Both the position numbers and the translations under genes were made by a program. Shown here piece after piece: positions 37,337 through 48,800 of a stretch of DNA of 64,000 bases. The notes beneath the pieces are model-generated. The model was not told where the DNA came from. It searched no databases and was given only the letters and a program-made list of their open reading frames with translations. Source of the DNA: Lantana camara (lineage: Eukaryota; Streptophyta; Magnoliopsida; Lamiales; Verbenaceae); NCBI GenBank assembly GCA_037501455.1, contig CM074856.1, forward strand, positions 14,591,001-14,655,000. Reading direction: 5' to 3'. How positions within the stretch are numbered: position 1 is the first letter of the stretch; each line of letters opens with the position of its first letter.

Positions 37337-37644
37337 AGTTTAAGTCATCTATAATTAACTCGGACACTTCAAAAAACTTATAAAGGACTGAAATCATGGC
37401 CCAAACAACAAACCAATATTGAAATTAAAAATATCCAAATATCTTGGCGATATAATCATATAATTAGAAACGGGAATATGTCGAAATTTATATGATGAAA
37501 TTAGTAATGAATTGTTTCAAAAAGAAAAAAAATCACCAACTAATCCAACTTGATAGTCTCTTCAACAGAGACAAACGTATTTGAAATATCCCTGGAAAAT
37601 GCAACATTCTGGAAAGTAAATGGTGCAGTGCAAACAAGCAGAGG

Positions 37645-38043
37645 GAGTTTTAAAGATCAATGTCGACTGCGCAACCTTTGAGAATGAAAGAAGCTTTGGT
37701 GTTGGGATAATGGTGCGGGATCACTATGAAAGCTGTGTGTGTATTGATCTATTGGAGTAGTAAACGGAAGTCTGTAATTTTATGAACCTAAAATAGTGGA
37801 GGAATCGGCAATATTGAAAGATGCATCTCTTATAGCAAAGAATAAAGGATGTCAGAGACTAGTTCTTGAGAGTAACTGCTTGAATCTCATACACGTACAA
37901 ACTTCTAGCTCTGGAATTTGATTGGTCCCATGCGGGTACCATTATTGCTGACATAAGGAACATCTTAGTCATGTCCAAGAATGCTCCTTCTTGTTCGTTC
38001 ATGTGAATGCAATAAAGGCTCATAATCTCTTGTGATTGAGGTT
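37645..38043 (+). pseudogene. Decayed RNase H-like domain of a LINE
   Basis: Pieces of the domain appear in shifting frames: INVDCATFENERSFGVGIMV with the first catalytic Asp region, then the EESAILKDASLIAKNKG block with RLVLESNCLNLIH, and finally CSFLFVHVNAIKAHNLL and stop. The order matches the plant LINE-type RNase H-like domain (G-x-G near the start, ALxxA helix, LESDCL strand, F-x-x-V-x-R-x-x-N-x-x-A end). Several frameshifts and stops make it inactive. An A-rich stretch near 38150 could be the worn poly-A tail. Confidence 0.65.
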
Positions 38044-39631
38044 AGATGCTAATTGTTGGGACTTTGTACTTCCTAATGTTTCTAATTTATGTTGTTAATT
38101 TTGTAATTCGAATGATTTAAGTTATGTACAACTTATTTCCGCTTTCTTTACAAAAATAATAATAAGAGAATGAAACTTCAAAGTCATTTTCTCACGAAAA
38201 TTAGTAATTTATACTCTCTAATAAAAAATTCAAAATTTCACCGTTTAGCCAAGATGATTATGTGTTATATTATTTCGTTACGTGACATGATCGATATACA
38301 TGGATGAAATAAGGTAGGAATGAATCAATTTTGGAATGGAAAAACGCAACGAAAATGAGTGACTTTATTATAACATTTCTATAAGATAATGAATGAGGCA
38401 AAAAATTTAGATATATTTCAAGTATATTATTAATAAATATAAGAGAAAAACAAAATTTGTCACCTGACCTATTCTGTTTTTTAGATTTTGCAGTCTAAAT
38501 AAAGCAACCCAACACAGGAAAAGCAGTCTCTAGCTAAGACTCATCTAGTTTTGCCAGTAGAGCATTCTAGACGCAGTAACCATCTTAAACCTTGTGATCT
38601 ATCCTCGCTAATTTATCCGTCATCATGTTTCATTCTCTCGAGATTTATTTGATCCAAGTTTTTCAAGACCTTTGGAGTAAACTTCGTCAATCAAATATTA
38701 CATTAATTTCTCATTAGTTGCTTTTTAATATCATTCATTGTTATCCATTTCACGATCATCTCCGAATCAATCTCCATATTAATCTTCAAAAAGCGCTTTT
38801 CCCAAGTTTGTGTTAATCCTTTAGGTAAGCCCAATAACTCTAGCTGCTACATTATTGAAACTATACTAAGATTCATAGCATATTCTAGCACTCATATTCA
38901 GTTGTGATCTCGAATGACGCCCCTGGCCGAGCATTGTTGGTGTGGTTATAAAAGCTTCCAACTGAGTTTAGTTTTACACATCACTTCTCGGATTTATTCT
39001 AAGACAACTAATTGTAGACTTTCTTTTGCCTGGATTTTTTGTCCTCACTAATTAGTACTAAGATCTCTGATAACTCTTTTATGTGGCGAAGAGTGACTCT
39101 TCTAAGATTCATAACATTTTGATAGCTCCATCAGTTCCATGCTTTTCAAAGATTCCACAGGGTCAAGATCAAGACAACCCACCCAAGATATATAGGAACA
39201 TATTGCTCAAAATTTTGCTAGCCCCTCTGACACTCGCAAGCCACGGAGATTTTGTCAAGTCTGTGTATCAACAATCTTGTCCCACACCCGGAGTGCGAGC
39301 TGAAAACTTTTCAGCACGTGGTCCACATATTCATATCTTGTACAGCAATGTGTACATACATCATTTTCCCCAAATTTTCTGTCATACTTCAATACATTCG
39401 TGAGAAAACTATCATATTGGCAAAGCTACAGGAATATCATGAACTTTTAGGGGCAAGGTAATTTCAAGTTCATTTTTAATTTTTCTCGCATGTCTCATCT
39501 GACACCATAAGCAGAGTATAGTCATTTTATAGGAGAATTAATCTTTAGTTGACCCAGTCCATACTCTCTTATCTCCGTTATCATGTAACGCGATTAGGGC
39601 ACTAAGTATCTTATTCACCACCTCCTTGGGC
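38044..39631. other. Unassigned intergenic sequence
   Basis: Mixed AT-rich sequence. I see no gene, no clear TIR and no LTR boundary. Some stretches read like worn repeats but I cannot name them. Confidence 0.4.
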
Positions 39632-40590
39632 AGTACTGTAACAGCCCTGATTTGGGGCCAAGAAGAAATATGTAAGTAAAGAGTGAGAAGAAAACATTTA
39701 TAACCTCGATCCCTATTAATTCTCTTAATGCATTGCATTTTATGTGACTTATGTGCTATAGTTTAATTAAATGCTCGTAGATTTAATTATTTCCTCTATT
39801 TAGCTTGTACCTCAAAACTCTTTTCATAGAGTCCTAGAAATCTAGTATTCATTCCCTTCTAGAACTTAAAATCCCTTCATATGCTTCAAAACCCATTCCT
39901 ACAATTTTAGGTTAAAAATTACAAAAATACCCCTAAAGCCCTAAAATTTTCCTACATTCTCCGAAATACTTTTCCTATCCGATATTATAGTCAAAACGAT
40001 CCTTGAATTATTTTATGAATTTTCATACATTTACCAAAACTCGATTCCACCCATAGCATATTTTATAAATATTTTCCCTTTTTAAAAATTGTCATTTTAT
40101 TTTAAACAATTAGCTTTCATTCAATATTCGAAGTTTTACTCAAAACGTTTCTTGAATTTTCTCTAAAATATGATAATTTTTACAACCTTTAACCTTCGTC
40201 ATAGCTTCGTTTATATAATTTTCTTATGATTTTCATCATCTTTAATATTCATAATTTATAAACGAAAACTCTAAATATTCCACATTTATAATCAAAACGA
40301 AGCTTATTTTTCACTCATTCTTTCATTAATTTACTACTTCAAGGTTTCACCTCTCGACTCTTGAATGAATTTTATACCATTTTATATTTATTTTTATTCC
40401 ACATAAACCTTCTAGAAAGTTTACATAAATGGACATATTTTCCCCACATTTCCTATCTAATTACCAAGCATATGTCTAAAATATAATTCATCCACATTAC
40501 CTAAGTAGCAACCAAGCATTTGTCTAGGATATGAAGCTTCCACATCTCCCTTAAACTCTTAGAAATTGCATAGAAACCCCTCATTCCTAC

Positions 40591-40600
40591 CTATAAATAC
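40591..40600 (+). promoter_or_regulatory. Probable TATA box of the solo LTR
   Basis: CTATAAATAC in sense orientation of the LTR, about 950 bp after its start, followed by CT- and CA-rich text typical of transcription starts. Confidence 0.5.
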
Positions 40601-41701
40601 CCCTCACATGAATCATTTCTAACTCACAAATCAACACACAAAGCTCACTCATCTCTCCCTCTCTCAACCTCATGAAATTCCCCCCCCCCCCCCCCCCCCA
40701 AATTCCCTTAAGGTTAGTTTTAATTTATGCTTTATTTTATATTTAAATTATGCAATTTAAGTTATATTTTATATGTTTTAAATTATGTTAGAAATTTATG
40801 TTAGAGGATTATGCTTTAGGGATTTATTTTCATGAATTAAAGTTAGGAATTTAATTTATAAAATGCATGCCTATTATATGAATTTATTTAAATATGCGTT
40901 CATATGCTCATGAATATGTTCTTGAATGATTAGAAGTATTTAGAACAAATGCATGTTTAGAGAATTTAATTACGAATTATTTTTCATGAGAAATTTATAT
41001 ATTTTGCTACATTATGTCTCAAATCATATGTTATGAAAATGAATACGATCTAGCATGATAATATGTCCTTTGAATATTCAAATAGACTTAAGAACATGTT
41101 CTTGATGTTCTTATAGTGTGTGTGTACCGTGTGTGCCTAGTGTGTGTAAGTGTGTGTTCGATTTTGTGTTTAAAAGTGTTTTAATCCCCTATGGTTAAAT
41201 AGTAATCGTTTTTCAATAGTAACTTTGATTTTTAATTTGAAACGAAGACTTTGACTCATAAAATCTTGTAGAGATTTCAAATATTAGTATAAAATAATAT
41301 TATGGATTTTTTTTAGAAAGAACTTTTATCTAGAATTTCCAAAAACGGGGATTAAATAACAATCCCAAAATATAACTCTGGCTTATTAAAATTTCTTGTG
41401 CATTGTTTATTTGAGTATTAAGACTTAGTCCTAAACCGGTAATAGTACTTTCAGGCGAGGATATAATTGAACAGTGGAATCCCAAGGATTTTATCTAGAT
41501 CGTCAAGAAACTCGGTGAGGGTTAAAATATTTTCAACTGGAATCATGCTATACATATGTATCTATATAAAAACTATTTCCAAGCCTACCTATCATTTTGA
41601 TTTACTACCCTATATATATATTGTTGTGCTACAATGTCCCTCTTAAGGGAAAAATACTTTCATGCCGGAATCAACGTTTTACTAGGACGTTATGTATTTT
41701 A

Positions 41702-42012
41702 GGGATAAATATTTTTGGTCATCCGAACTATGCCCATTTTTGCAATTTACCATCCAAACAAACTTTCATTGCAAACCGCCATCCAATATTTGCATTTTTT
41801 GACAAAACGCCATCTATACCATTTTTTTTTGTGGTTTTGGGGAAAAAAATTGACACGTGGCATTTCCTAAAATATACACGTCAGACCAAAACCACCTTCA
41901 GATGGCGTTTTGTCAAAAACGCAAAGATTGGATGGCGGTTTGCAATGAAAGTTTATTTGGATGGTAAACTGCAAAAATGGGCATAGTTCGGATGGCCAAA
42001 AATATTTATCCC
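41702..42012. mobile_element. 311-bp foldback MITE (Mutator-like) inside the solo LTR
   Basis: The two ends are long, nearly perfect inverted repeats: GGGATAAATATTTTTGGTCA at the left and its complement at the right. Pairing continues for about 130 bp per arm through the ATGCCCATTTTTGCA and TTGCAAACCGCCATCC segments. Flanks TGTATTTTA and TATATTTTA are 9 bp with one mismatch, as Mutator-like elements leave. No coding sequence. Confidence 0.88.
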
Positions 42013-42969
42013 TATATTTTAAGTCCACTTTATTAAAACATTGATTCCGGGTTATGCAAGCAAAATTATTGTTCTTGATTCAAGTTATGGGCCCCGGCTG
42101 TATCCGTAGCGAGCAATTACCCGGAAGGTATCGGGCCGAGGGTATTGTTGGTGCTGCGGACTGCCACCACCTCTTGGTAGTGGTTTAACTGGAGGTTAGT
42201 TACTCCACGCCAAGGGATGAGGGAGAGATAGCTGCCTCCCGAATCGTGTTCGTGGTCTCTAGGGTTTGCTCCCCTATTGACATCAAGGAGTACTGGAGTT
42301 ATTATCATAATGGTTTTATTAAAGTATCGGTGTCTTGATCAACGCCGTTACTATTTTATCATGATTTAAGGAGTTACGGATGGAGAAGCCTAGCTTGCGG
42401 GCATTAAAGTTCTTGTTACAAACGGTTCATATTTCTACAATTACTCCAAACTACCCCTATCCCTGTTTTACAATTATCATGAACCGTTTCCTATCTGTTA
42501 TATCCTATTGTTAATATTTCAGATCAAGATCTTCTTGATCATATACATATAAGTTATTATACCCCTTCACTTAGTCACTTTGACTAACCTCTCGCCTGGT
42601 TTCAAATGCATGATTTCAGGAATCCACGGAACGATGCCCTAGAGGTATCTTGAAGCCTTAAGGTGTCATATCTTAGTCAATCAAGATTATATTAGGAGTG
42701 CATGTACATTTTTTAATAAGCACTCTCGTGTTGGCTCTAGACTTATCATTGTAAATGTCTTACTTAACCTAGTAATATAAATTTCTGTTGACTTGAGATA
42801 TCAAATCCTTCTGTTTTAAATTGTTTCTCTTCTGCTGCACTTTAAATTCCTTGTTCTGGTATTGCATTGTCCTGTCCGTTCGCCGAAGGATTTCTCGAGT
42901 GCTAGGACTCACATCCACTCGGGAAGTACTACGGTGCGGGGTTGTAATGTTGGGGGGCCCTACAAGTAC

Positions 42970-43449
42970 TGTTTTCAGCTTATCCAGGTTTCAGTTTTTA
43001 TCTATGTCAATGAGACTATATACAATAAGATCTTTATCCTCCCCATGAACGTTATCTCCAAAGATATCTGTTCGTTTGCCTTGTGATAACCATTTATTGT
43101 TCCATAAAGATGTCCATTCACCGTTCTCGATCCTCCATTTACAAAATGGTTCCACCATCCCAGTGCTTTTAACTATCCCCTTTGATGCTCAGAAAGCCAT
43201 AAGTTGGGGCTTATGTTCAAGAATGTCATTCCCTTTTAAATATTTTTTCTTATGTATCTAGTTTCACACCATCGTCTCCTTGTGAGCATTCTCCATCCCA
43301 TTTAGCTATCATCGGTGTTTTTCTTTTTGGGCTTCTCTAAGACCCATTTGCGTTCTCGCTTCTTCCTAGCCACCTTCTTCCACCCTACAAAATGGGTCCA
43401 TTTTTTTGTTATATGAGTCGCCTAAAAATAAATAAAAAAGGAAAAAGAA
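42970..43449. other. Spacer between solo LTR and tandem array
   Basis: No gene recognised. Confidence 0.4.
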
Positions 43450-44375
43450 ATAAAGAGTATTGTTCGTAAAAGTTAAAGTATTTGTGTTTTGGATTAGAGT
43501 ATTATTCATAAAAGTTAAAGCATACCTACATGAAGTATTGTTCATAAACACTAAAGTATTCAAATTTAAAAGTAGAGTATTATTTTGAAAAAAAAAAAAA
43601 TATAGTATTATTTGTAAAAGTTAAAATACTCAAGTTTAAAATTCAAGTATGAAAAGAAAAAATAAACAAAAAGAAAAGAAAAAAGGGCATTGTTCGTAAA
43701 AGTTAAAGTACTTGCGTTTTAAATTAGACTATTATTCATAAAAGTTAAAGTACCTAAATTTATAATTGAAGTATTATTCATAAACATTAAAGTATTCAAA
43801 TCTTAAAGTAGAGTATTATTTTGAAAAAAAAAAGTAGAGTATTATTTTGACAAAAAAGAAAGTAGAGTATTATTTGTAAAAGTTAAAATACTCAGTTTTA
43901 AAACTGAAGTATGAAAAGAAAAAATAAATAAAAAGAAAAGAAAAAAGAGCATTGTTCGTAAAAATGAAAGTACTTGCGGTTTAAATTAGAGTATTTTATT
44001 CATAAAAATTAAAATACGTAGATTTATAATCGAAGTATTGTTCATAAATATTAAAGTATTCAAATTTAAAATTAAAGTATTATTTTGACCCAAAAAAAGA
44101 AGTAGAGTATTATTGTAAAAGTCATAGTACTCAGGTTTGAAATTGAAGTATGAAAATGAAAAATTAACAAAAAGAAAAAAAAAAGAGTATTATTCGTAAA
44201 AGTTAAAGTACTTGTATTTTAAATTAGAGTATTATTTATAAAAGTTAAAATATCTAGATTTATAGTTTAAGTATTATTTTTAAATATTAAAGTATTCAAA
44301 TTTAAAAGTAGAGTATTGTTTGTAAAAATTACAGTACTCAAATTTAAAATTGAAGTATGAAAAGAAATAAAAAAT
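43450..44375. repeat. AT-rich tandem array, four copies of a 231-262 bp unit with inner repeats
   Basis: The phrase TTCGTAAAAGTTAAAGTA recurs near 43463, 43694, 43956 (changed) and 44195, so the large unit is about 230-260 bp. Each copy is itself built of four or five 36-45 bp pieces of the type GTATTATTCATAAAAGTTAAA, with alternating GTATT-TAAAGTA words and an A-rich GAAAAGAAAAAATAAA spacer. Copies differ by many small changes, so the array is old. It may be a minisatellite or a remnant of one. Confidence 0.85.
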
Positions 44376-44639
44376 AAATAATAAAAAAAATAAATAATTA
44401 AAGGTATTGCAATCAATTTAGGTGAATATGAAATGAAATCTAACTTATATTTGAATTGGATAATTAGTATTGATATTTTTTATATAAGGAGTAAACTAAA
44501 TTATTTTCATCGAAGATGGGGGTTATTAATTATGCCCCATATAATAATTTGTTTACTTTTACTTTATATATTCCCCTATATTCATTATTTTACCATTTTA
44601 ATCTTTTCCCTAATTCTTACGTGATTTAACTTTTTTTTT

Positions 44640-45495
44640 TTTTAATTGGAATAATTACGAACGCTTCTCGAAATTTGACGAAAATACAAATTCTCTTATG
44701 AGGTTTGAGAAATTACGGATTGTTCCCTGACATGTTATCTCCTCTTTTAAATTTAACTGAATTTGTGATTTTACTATTTTACTTCTCATATCCTAAAACT
44801 CAGGGGGATATACGTAATAAAAAGTTCAAAAGTAAGGAGGTTAATGTAAGTATTGAAATTATTGGGGGATTTGACGTAAGTACTTGAGTTTTGTATTTAC
44901 CTAACTTTTTTTTTTTTTTTGGGTTTAACAAATAATGCTATTTAATGATATTTTGACGTTTTAATAATGAACTAATGAATTCCATTCCTAAAGTTTATGG
45001 ATACCAAATATTTTTTTAAAATTTTTTTTTGGCATGCATGTTTACATGCACTAGAAATCACCAACGTTTGAAATATTTATTTAAATAAATTTTGATGGAT
45101 ATTTATCTAAAATTACTAATACATTGATTAATATTGGTGTGCTTGTAATAATTTTCTATTTCATTGAAAAAATTTATTATTCCAAACGAACAAAATTTAA
45201 ATAAACTTGGTAAAATATGCATAAAACTAAGATATAAACATGTAGTGGAATTTATAATTTCTTATCATACTTCATTAGAACAAACAAGCATGAAATATTT
45301 ATTTCTATTTCTATTTATAAATAAAGTATAAATATTAATTAAATTATAAAATTTTAAATTAAAAATTACAAAATTAACAATATTGTTAATAATTAGAACA
45401 AATTCTGAAAAAGAATATAAACTTTAGGTGTTCCAGAATTTCTAAACCTTAGAGGTATCTGTATTTTCGCAATTCGTAATTATCTCTTCTTAATT
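44640..45495. mobile_element. Old foldback element with imperfect TIRs of about 90 bp
   Basis: The left end (AATAATTACGAA, then GACGAAAATACAAAT, CTCTTATGAGGTTTGAGAAATT) is mirrored at the right, read inverted (ATAATTACGAATTGCGAAAATA, then CTCTAAGGTTTAGAAATTC). Pairing is broken by many mismatches. The middle is AT-rich and non-coding. The TSD was not resolved. It lies just upstream of the RGLG gene. Confidence 0.55.
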
Positions 45496-45834
45496 AGATA
45501 CTTGCACTAATTAATTCCCGTCTTTCCATTTCCAAAACAGGAGAGTTTGGTACGCCAACATTACGCAATTAGCAATAAATTATCCGCGTCCCGATAATTG
45601 ATTCTTACACCATCCACAAGGCAAGAATCACATTCTCCCTATCCCCCTCTGCACTCTCCCAAACTCAAAGCAACTGCACCTCGAAGGAGCACCCAGAATC
45701 TTGGAATCCTTCGGCAATTTCCTGGTTCCTGCACTCTGCTTAAAGTGAGAATTTCGTGCATTATTTTCTCTAGCTTCATCCTTAATCTTATCGTGTATAT
45801 ATTGAGCTCTAATTTCCCAAATGAAGAAGATGAG

Positions 45835-48800
45835 ATGGGAAATATGTTGTTTCGGTTTCGGAAGCGCAGCAACAGCAGTAATAGCAGAGAGATTTTAGGA
45901 AGATGCTCGAGTTCGAGAATTACTGCTCCGCCTAGACTACCTTCTTCGTTTATCAACCAACCGTTGGCTGAATTGCCGCAGAGAAATCAGAACCATCCGC
46001 CGCCTGCTTCTACCAATAATCAAACAAAAAATACTGGGGGTATGGCCAGCAGCACCGGCGTTGACAGGAAGAAGAAGTATGGATACATCCCTGATAATTT
46101 CACCTCAGTTGAGCAGGTTATTCCCCCTTTGCCCTTCCTCATCTGATTTTTGCTTTATTCTTCTTACTCAATTGGATTAAAATTACTTCACTCTTGAAAT
46201 TTGGGATCTTATGATTTTAAAATACTGTAATTACGCACACGATCCTGTGCTCAAAAACAATTATGGAAATTAAATTTTTTATATTAATAAAAACTAAATA
46301 AATCCAACTAATAATATAGATAAAAATAAATTTAAATACAAAAGAAGAGCTAAAATTATATCAGTCAAATAATACTAAAAAATTAATAATATGATGAAAA
46401 CAAGATAAAAAATTTAAAAAAAAGTTAAATGTGATGTGAGAGAAAAGAGAAATTAAGAGATAATACGAGAATAAACGAAAATAAAAAAAAAAAGTTTTAA
46501 AAGTTAGGGATAAAAAAGAAAAGAGTAGCAACCAAAACACTTTCTATCTGCTTCTGACATTTAAGATTTCACATTTAATATAATAGTATAGATGCAAATG
46601 TGTAGTGTAAAATGTGTAATGTTTTCTTATTCATAACAAGAAATCATGATGATGACGAATGTGGGTTGAGCCAAGAGATGTGGAGATCAATAATGGAGAT
46701 TATCCGACTCCACTCCTGTGATTAACAGCAATGTGTCTAGTTTTCCAACCAGACTATTATATGGGTTAGAATTTTGCAAGTCAAGGTAAAGGACTTTAAC
46801 AAAGCTGACCTCAGAGCCCACCTATCATTATGGTCTCATAAAAGATTGGATAATTCAGTCAAGTGGCATCCACAGGTCATTGTCGCTCACCTGCCACTTG
46901 CAAATGCTAATGCCTAATTATAAAAGGCTAGAGGAGCAGCCCCACTACCTGTCTGCCTGTTGAGAAAACAACTCAATTTATTTGGGGTGGTTTATTACCT
47001 ATGTTGTATGCATATGGACACGACATCATATGAATATGACGATACGAATTTTTGTATAAATTTTTCCCGTGAGAAGTATCCGACATGATAGGATATGGCA
47101 AAATAATATTTTTAGAAGTGTTGGTGCATTAGAGGATAGTACTAAGTAGTAACAGAATTGATTTGGGTTAGTAGTCACTATTTTATTTTTTTTTATAACC
47201 CATTTCTATGGGTTGTCAATGGTAGCTGCGTTCGTAGGAATTTGAACTTGAAACTTCTAGTTAAGTTAATATATCATCGAACCGCTAAACTACAATCAAA
47301 TAGTCACTAATAGCTTTTGGTTTCTTTAAACAATCAAAACCACATAAAAAGAATAAAGTTGGGAACAATAATATAAACCACTCCTTGGCTTTTAGTTTAT
47401 TAATTTATTAGTTCTCCTTTCTTATGGATAAGGGAGGAGGGAAAACCAATGTTGTCACTAAAAGTTATTAAGTTCAATCTAAACATGCGACAAGGAATTT
47501 CATGGTCTCTTTTTTATCTTTAGGGAAATAAGAAAGGTAATTAGAGGAAAAGACAAACCTTGCCTGACACTCATGTCTAGCTTCAGGAACTTTGGGCAAG
47601 CTTTTACTAATGGAAACGGTTTGTCGACTTGAAGTTTTTTATATGGAATTCATTTCTAAAGTGTCCCTAACAAGTTTGAGATGTAAGTTAGTTCTGGTGT
47701 AATGGGAATTTATCTCTTAATTGCTTTTAGATTATTTATTCAATTTATGATCAGTCAGAAGAATAATATAAATAAAGATTAGAAATATAAATAAGCAAAA
47801 GAGAGTGAGAAAGGCTGAGGGAGAGGAGAGAAGTTACCAAAGTCGCCATGCAATTATTAACAGGGCCTCTTTTAATTTATGATCAATTGTGACTGAAATT
47901 TCTGGTTTCTTTATTTTGAGATTATATAAAATTCAAGATGAATTGAAGTAACTAAAAACTGATATTGAATTGTTATATTCACTCAATGTTATTAAATTCC
48001 TGCATGGCTGCATGAAGAGCTGCACATATATATGTGACATAAGCTGTTATTTGTGAAGCCTTATAGGCCAGCACCATGTTGTTTGTTTAGGATTTAGGTA
48101 TATATAGTATGACAGCATATCATATCCTTTTCAACCCACACGAGGCAGTTAGGCAGTAGATAAAATTATGTAGCTTTTCTAAGTTCTGATAGTTTGTTGG
48201 TGATCAGGTTGAAAAACTCATATCGCGCGATGGATCTTGCGCATAACCGTTTGTCGTTTTCATTTCGATAAATAGCTGGATATACTTGATTCCGTATCGT
48301 ACCTAAACCTTACTTCTTTTTTTTTTTATATCAATGGGCTATTGCAGGTTACTGCAGCCTTGAGAGAATCTGGTCTAGAGTCCTCAAATCTGATTATTGG
48401 AATTGATTTTACGAAAAGTAATGAATGGACAGGTTAGTGCATTTATATCGTCGATATGAAATGCAAAATTTCTTGCCAGACGCCCAATGAAATGTACATA
48501 GAGATTTATGACCTACGTACTTGAGATAATGATTATTATGTATAAATTTATAGAATTTGCATACAACTGAAGTAGTTTATTTTCTTCTATTTCTTTTCAT
48601 AAATACCCTACAGTAAAGTGCTAAAAAAATAATACAACAATCTGTCTTCTCTGTTAGAGTGATTTATATCGGTTTCTTTTCCAATGGCGTCATTCATCAT
48701 TTTCAAAATTTGTTGCTGTTATAGATCTGTGATCGATCCATATACATGTCTGCATCGATCATTTACTTGCTTGTTTGATATAGAAGGAGGATATCTTTAT

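Larger units (their letters stand above)
39637..42964 (+). mobile_element. 3.3-kb solo LTR of a large-LTR retrotransposon (TSD AGTAC)
   Basis: Starts TGTAACAGCCCTGATTTGG, ends TGGGGGGCCCTACA, and is flanked by AGTAC at 39632-39636 and 42965-42969. Its ends (TGTAAC.GCCC...) and length resemble the LARD LTR, so it is likely from the same broad clade. A TATA box CTATAAATAC at 40591-40600 is followed by a C-rich leader region with a run of about 18 C at 40681. A foldback MITE sits at 41702-42012. No internal domain is left, so one-LTR recombination removed the rest. Confidence 0.88.

Noticed and set aside
45598..45834. Upstream extension of the RGLG reading frame
   Set aside because: No in-frame ATG before 45835. 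The text looks like 5' UTR, and the MG start with myristoylation fits the family.
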